From assembly GCA_964487555.1 (NCBI GenBank), contig CAZART010000022.1, positions 1 through 55,639 on the forward strand: 55,639 nucleotides of DNA, in the 5' to 3' direction. The notes below the pieces were generated by a model, which saw only the letters and a list, made by a program, of their open reading frames with translations, searched no databases and was not told the origin of the DNA. The stretch comes from CAZART01 sp964487555. Lineage in GTDB: Bacteria; Bacteroidota; Rhodothermia; Rhodothermales; VXPQ01. The position numbers were made by a program, and so were the translations under genes. Numbering within the stretch: position 1 is the first letter of the stretch; each line of letters begins with the position of its first letter. Below are positions 52,311-55,639 of this stretch, in pieces.

Positions 52311-53588
52311 ATGGACGTTGTGGAAAGGACATCGCTGGAGGATATCGGCCGCGTTGCGCGATCCGCGAGCCGAAAATTGGCCGTGCTTCGGACGGAGGAG
52401 AAGAATGAAGCGCTCATGGCCATTGCCGACGAAATAGAACAGACCGCCGATGAGATCCTGCAGCAGAATGCGCTGGACGTTCAAGACGGCCGCGACAGAG
52501 GCCTGGACGATGCGCTTCTCGATCGGCTGATGCTGAACGAAGAGAGAATCGGGCGTCTCGCGTCCGACACGCGTTCCGTCGTGGATCTTCCTGATCCCGT
52601 CGGTGCCGAATCCAGCGGCAAAATTCTGCCGAACGGGATGCGCCTGACCAAGCGGCGCATTCCGCTCGGCGTCATCGGGGTCATCTACGAGGCGCGGCCA
52701 AACGTGACCGTCGACATCGCCGCATTATGCCTGAAAACAGGAAATGCGGCTATCTTGCGTGGGGGAAGCGAGACGCTGCGGAGCAACCTTGCGCTCATTC
52801 AGGTCATCCGGCGCGCTGTAACGCGCGTTGGATTACCTGAGGATTCCATCCAGTATATCGAGAATCCGGATCGGGCCCTCGTTTCAGGGCTATTGCAGCT
52901 CGACGAGTACGTCGACATGATTATACCGCGAGGTGGAGCGGGCCTGCACCGTCTATGCCGCGAAAAGAGCACGATACCCGTCATCACGGGTGGTATGGGA
53001 ATCTGTCATATATTCGTCGACGAATCAGCCGATTTGAAACGGGCCGTCGATATCATCGAGAATGCCAAGGTCCAGCGCCCGAGCGTTTGCAATGCGCTCG
53101 ACACGCTGTTGGTCCATCGAGGCGTGGCGGCTCAGTTGCTTCCCGATGTGGCGCGTCGTTTGTCCGCGAGCGATGTAGAGCTTAGAGTGACCGACGAAGT
53201 GCGTGATTTCGTGCTCGGGATCGAAGGCGTTAAGCTGGTGCGGGCCGCCGCGGAGGATTTCGACCGTGAATGGCTGAGCCTTACGCTCGGCGTAAAGGTC
53301 GTCGCGGATGTGGATGAAGCCATTGAACACGTGCAAAATCACAGCACAGAGCACTCGGACAGCATCCTTACAAATGATTGGGGGCACGCAAATGCGTTCA
53401 TCGATCGCGTGAATTCGGCCGCGGTCTATGTAAATGCAAGTACCCGCTTTACGGACGGCAGTGAGTTTGGACTTGGAGCCGAGGTGGCCGTCAGTACCCA
53501 GAAGCTCCACGCCCGCGGACCGATGGGACTGGAGGAGTTAACGACGTATAAATGGATCGGCATCGGCCGAGGTCACGTGCGGCCCTAA
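52311..53588 (+). CDS. proA: Gamma-glutamyl phosphate reductase
   Basis: The 425-residue aldehyde-dehydrogenase-like enzyme has LPNGMRLTKRRIPLGVIGVIYEARPNVTVDIA, LCLKTGNAAILRGG, IIPRGGAGLH, and the catalytic Cys in KVQRPSVCNALDTLLV. It reduces gamma-glutamyl phosphate to the semialdehyde. It is co-transcribed with proB. Its stop codon lies in the loop of a perfect hairpin (53577-53597). Confidence 0.96.
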   Translation: MDVVERTSLEDIGRVARSASRKLAVLRTEEKNEALMAIADEIEQTADEILQQNALDVQDGRDRGLDDALLDRLMLNEERIGRLASDTRSVVDLPDPVGAESSGKILPNGMRLTKRRIPLGVIGVIYEARPNVTVDIAALCLKTGNAAILRGGSETLRSNLALIQVIRRAVTRVGLPEDSIQYIENPDRALVSGLLQLDEYVDMIIPRGGAGLHRLCREKSTIPVITGGMGICHIFVDESADLKRAVDIIENAKVQRPSVCNALDTLLVHRGVAAQLLPDVARRLSASDVELRVTDEVRDFVLGIEGVKLVRAAAEDFDREWLSLTLGVKVVADVDEAIEHVQNHSTEHSDSILTNDWGHANAFIDRVNSAAVYVNASTRFTDGSEFGLGAEVAVSTQKLHARGPMGLEELTTYKWIGIGRGHVRP

Positions 53589-53597
53589 TGGCCGCAC
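53577..53597 (+). terminator. Hairpin over the proA stop codon
   Basis: GTGCGGCC (53577-53584) pairs with GGCCGCAC (53590-53597) around CTAAT, which holds the proA stop. No T-run follows, so it is a poor intrinsic terminator. It may protect the proA transcript end or lower read-through into the HDOD gene, 30 bases on. Confidence 0.4.
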
Positions 53598-53627
53598 CGT
53601 TCCTGAAAGCAAGCTAATCTATCGTTC

Positions 53628-54527
53628 GTGCAGATTTCCTCGTTTGACGTCACCATCAGCCCGCCGGCATCGAGTTACGAGCGCGTCGTCGAGATGAAAG
53701 GGCGGGATGCCCAGCCCGACATCCGTGAGCTCGTCGAAATTCTAGAAACGGATCCCATAACGGTATCACACCTTCTACGGCAGGTTAATTCGCCGCAATA
53801 CTCTTTACGACAGAACGTAACGGCGCTTGAGCGGGCCGTGGCGATGCTCGGCTTCGATGCCGTGCGCAATACGATCCTCACCGAGTGGTATATCAAAAAG
53901 AAGGAGGGAGCTTACACGGATGCCGCGCGGAACGCCTACACCTACATCGTACGGACGAGTGTCGCAGCAGGGGCGATCGCGAAGAAACTCGTCGGCAAGA
54001 GCCGTCTGAACGACGGATCCACGGTCGTCACGTGCGCTTTGACGCATCAGCTGGGGCGTCTTGCTCTACTCGCTTCAGATCCGGTGGCGTACAGCGGCCT
54101 CTGGTCGCAGGCCAGCACGCCGTTTGGCGAGACCATCAGTCTTCCGCCCGGAATCGGGAGGGAATTGGTGCACTATCGGACGGATTATACGCGGCTAGGA
54201 GCAGAAATTGCCAACAAGTGGGAGTTGCCGGCCGAGCTCGGGGAGTCAATCCGCTACCATTCCGATCCGGAAAAATGCGAGGAGGCGGACCGGCGCGTCA
54301 TCATGGCGGTATCAGTCGCCCAGCTCACGGCGCGAAGCCTCTTCGAGCCCGCGGAAGCTCTAGACCGGGATCAGAGTCTGACGCGCGTCCAGAAGGCCTA
54401 TACGGAAGTCGCCAGAGAATGCGGGATGCTCGCTGCTGAGCTTCAGGAGTTTATCTCGGAGATCAAACCCATGGCTCTCGAGAAAGCCCGCTCTGTCGGT
54501 CTCCATCCGCCGGAGCCGGGACGGTAA
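53628..54527 (+). CDS. HDOD domain protein
   Basis: The 299-residue product has the HDOD pattern: LVEILETDPITVSHLLRQVNSPQYSLRQNVTALERAVAMLGFDAVRNTIL at residues 34-85, a middle region (THQLGRLALL), and GAEIANKWELPAELGESIRYHSDPE near 205. HDOD domains are degenerate HD folds, found in signalling proteins, without the full metal-binding HD set. The start is GTG at 53628. No partner output domain is attached. It follows proA by 39 bases on the same strand. Confidence 0.8.
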   Translation: MQISSFDVTISPPASSYERVVEMKGRDAQPDIRELVEILETDPITVSHLLRQVNSPQYSLRQNVTALERAVAMLGFDAVRNTILTEWYIKKKEGAYTDAARNAYTYIVRTSVAAGAIAKKLVGKSRLNDGSTVVTCALTHQLGRLALLASDPVAYSGLWSQASTPFGETISLPPGIGRELVHYRTDYTRLGAEIANKWELPAELGESIRYHSDPEKCEEADRRVIMAVSVAQLTARSLFEPAEALDRDQSLTRVQKAYTEVARECGMLAAELQEFISEIKPMALEKARSVGLHPPEPGR

Positions 54528-54623
54528 AGCGCCCTCAAGATGCAGACGGCCCCCCAAACGTCGCGTTGCACGGCAGGCGGCCCCATAGACAAAGCAGCAT
54601 GCCGAAACTGTTTCAACGTTCTC

Positions 54624-55418
54624 ATGTCCATGAAAGCCGCAACAGCGCTTAGTGAAGGAATCGTCATTGTCGTGTGCTTGCTCATGCTCGGATGCTCGAG
54701 CGCGGGATCGGCGTCGCGGGATTTTGCACCCCGGAACAGTTTGACGCAAGATGAACGGGAAGCCGGCTGGACCCTCTTATTCGACGGCAATAGTTTTGAG
54801 GGATGGCGGGGTCTCGGTCGTGATGCGATTCCGGAGTCGCACTGGGTGATTGAAGGCGATGCCATTCGAAAGGTAGCCAGCGGCGAGATTCCGACGGCGC
54901 CGGACGGACAGCCGCTCGAGGGCGGCGATATCATCACGACGGAGACCTTCGACGATTTCGAGTTATATCTGGAGTGGAAGGTTGCACCCGGCGCCAATAG
55001 CGGCGTCAAGTATAACGTTTCGGAGGCGATGTCGACCGCGAATCCTCCTGGCCATGCGGCCCTCGGATTCGAATATCAGATCCTCGATGACGAGCGACAT
55101 CCCGATGCTCTTAACGGGCCTACGCGGACGACGGCTGCACTGTACGATCTGATTCCTCCGAACGACAGCAAGCGCCTTGCACCGGTAGGCGAATTCAACC
55201 GAAGCCGGATCGTTATCGATGATGGCCGCGGCGAGCACTGGCTGAACGGCGAACTCGTAATTAGCTTTGATCTGGGAACGGCGCGATTCGATTCGGTGCT
55301 CGCGGCCAGTAAGTACCGGGACATTGAAGGATTTGCTGAGCGCCGGCGTGGACACATTGTGCTTCAGGATCACGGCGACGACGTCTGGTTTCGAAGCATC
55401 AAGATTCGCCGCCTCTAG
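54624..55418 (+). CDS. DUF1080 (3-keto-disaccharide hydrolase-like) lipoprotein
   Basis: The 264-residue product has a lipoprotein signal (GIVIVVCLLMLGCSS, Cys24). The mature part is a concanavalin-like DUF1080 domain: GWTLLFDGNSFEGWRG, GDIITTETFDDFELYLEWKVAPGANSGVKYNV, GFEYQILDDERHPDA, and IVLQDHGDDVWFRSIKIRRL. Family members are beta-jelly-rolls, some acting on 3-keto-glycosides. It is probably anchored in an outer membrane. The start at 54624 opens the signal; an in-frame ATG at 54540 adds 28 residues. The gene is on the same strand as proA and the HDOD gene. Confidence 0.9.
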   Translation: MSMKAATALSEGIVIVVCLLMLGCSSAGSASRDFAPRNSLTQDEREAGWTLLFDGNSFEGWRGLGRDAIPESHWVIEGDAIRKVASGEIPTAPDGQPLEGGDIITTETFDDFELYLEWKVAPGANSGVKYNVSEAMSTANPPGHAALGFEYQILDDERHPDALNGPTRTTAALYDLIPPNDSKRLAPVGEFNRSRIVIDDGRGEHWLNGELVISFDLGTARFDSVLAASKYRDIEGFAERRRGHIVLQDHGDDVWFRSIKIRRL

Positions 55419-55445
55419 CTATCGGTCTATCAGGCCTCACGAACA

Positions 55446-55639
55446 ATGAGCGATCAAAAAGTCGGGTATCTCTCTTCTGAGCAGCTGCTGTTCCTCTGTC
55501 CATGGCGGCCCGTAGAGACCGACACGACACCTCTTGAGGGCCGTAGGTGGCACTGTCCGAACTGTGTTCAGCCACGCTCCTACTTCCGCTCGCTGGCGCG
55601 GCTCGAAGGCGGGCAGCATCAATTCATGATTCAGTGTCC
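55446..55639 (+). CDS. Partial hypothetical ORF with Cys pairs, runs off the window
   Basis: An ATG at 55446 opens a frame that stays open to the last base (64 codons). It contains LCPWRP, WHCPNC and IQC, so a zinc-binding domain is possible. It starts 28 bases after the DUF1080 stop. I do not recognise it. A small opposite-strand frame overlaps it and looks like a shadow. Confidence 0.4.
   Translation, partial: MSDQKVGYLSSEQLLFLCPWRPVETDTTPLEGRRWHCPNCVQPRSYFRSLARLEGGQHQFMIQC

Overview
The window looks like a chromosomal contig segment (probably a draft or metagenome assembly: two runs of exactly 100 N) from a moderately GC-rich member of the Rhodothermota/Bacteroidota group. The pointers are a GWxTD-domain lipoprotein-like protein, a subtilase with a type IX secretion (T9SS) C-terminal sorting domain, a lamin-tail surface protein, the Bacteroidota-specific small protein usually labelled 'ABC transporter ATPase', TAnnTTTG-like promoter boxes, and a ribosomal protein S16 with a very long Ala/Glu-rich tail. 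Genes are dense and mostly housekeeping. I see no prophage, CRISPR array, insertion sequence or classic defence island.

Layout. 1-9.6 kb: tail of a signal peptidase I gene, an L,D-transpeptidase, exonuclease VII small subunit coupled to the small Bacteroidota protein, an SDR oxidoreductase, a YjbQ-like fusion protein, exonuclease VII large subunit, a two-gene low-molecular-weight phosphatase/fructosamine-kinase unit, and a dTDP-sugar cluster (rfbB, rfbA, rfbC-like). 9.7-17.5 kb: DNA polymerase I, an active/inactive pair of M16 peptidases, a stand-alone receiver domain whose phospho-acceptor Asp is replaced by Asn, a ferritin-like helical protein, and two PspC proteins, the second cut by an assembly gap. 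17.6-22.8 kb: 5-formyltetrahydrofolate cyclo-ligase (cut by the same gap), then ffh-rpsP-rimM-trmD-rplS, a classical translation/secretion operon that ends at a strong terminator. rpsP carries a 42-bp tandem repeat and the second gap.

22.8-36.7 kb: an MqnA-like protein, smpB, tyrS (with terminator), the GWxTD protein; then on the minus strand tyrA, gcvT, comB, ftsK, purK, purE; and a rhomboid protease. 36.7-50.6 kb, all minus strand: clpC, an IscA/ErpA-type Fe-S carrier, then a tightly packed run (cytidine deaminase, Na+/Ca2+-exchanger family protein, T9SS subtilase, a von Willebrand/BatA-like membrane protein, a translationally coupled unknown protein, an M20 amidohydrolase and a lamin-tail exoprotein) that reads as an envelope/exoprotein operon. 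50.9-55.6 kb: tRNA-Leu(UAA), a small ORF coupled to proB, proA, an HDOD-domain regulator, a DUF1080 lipoprotein, and the start of an unknown Cys-rich ORF that runs off the window.

The least ordinary items are the S16 tail with in-frame repeats, the YjbQ-like fusion, the Asn-substituted receiver, the phosphatase/kinase deglycation pair, palindromes just upstream of ftsK and of the ferritin-like gene, and the coupled envelope pair at 44-47 kb. Everything here is read from sequence and memory of families; no searches were run.
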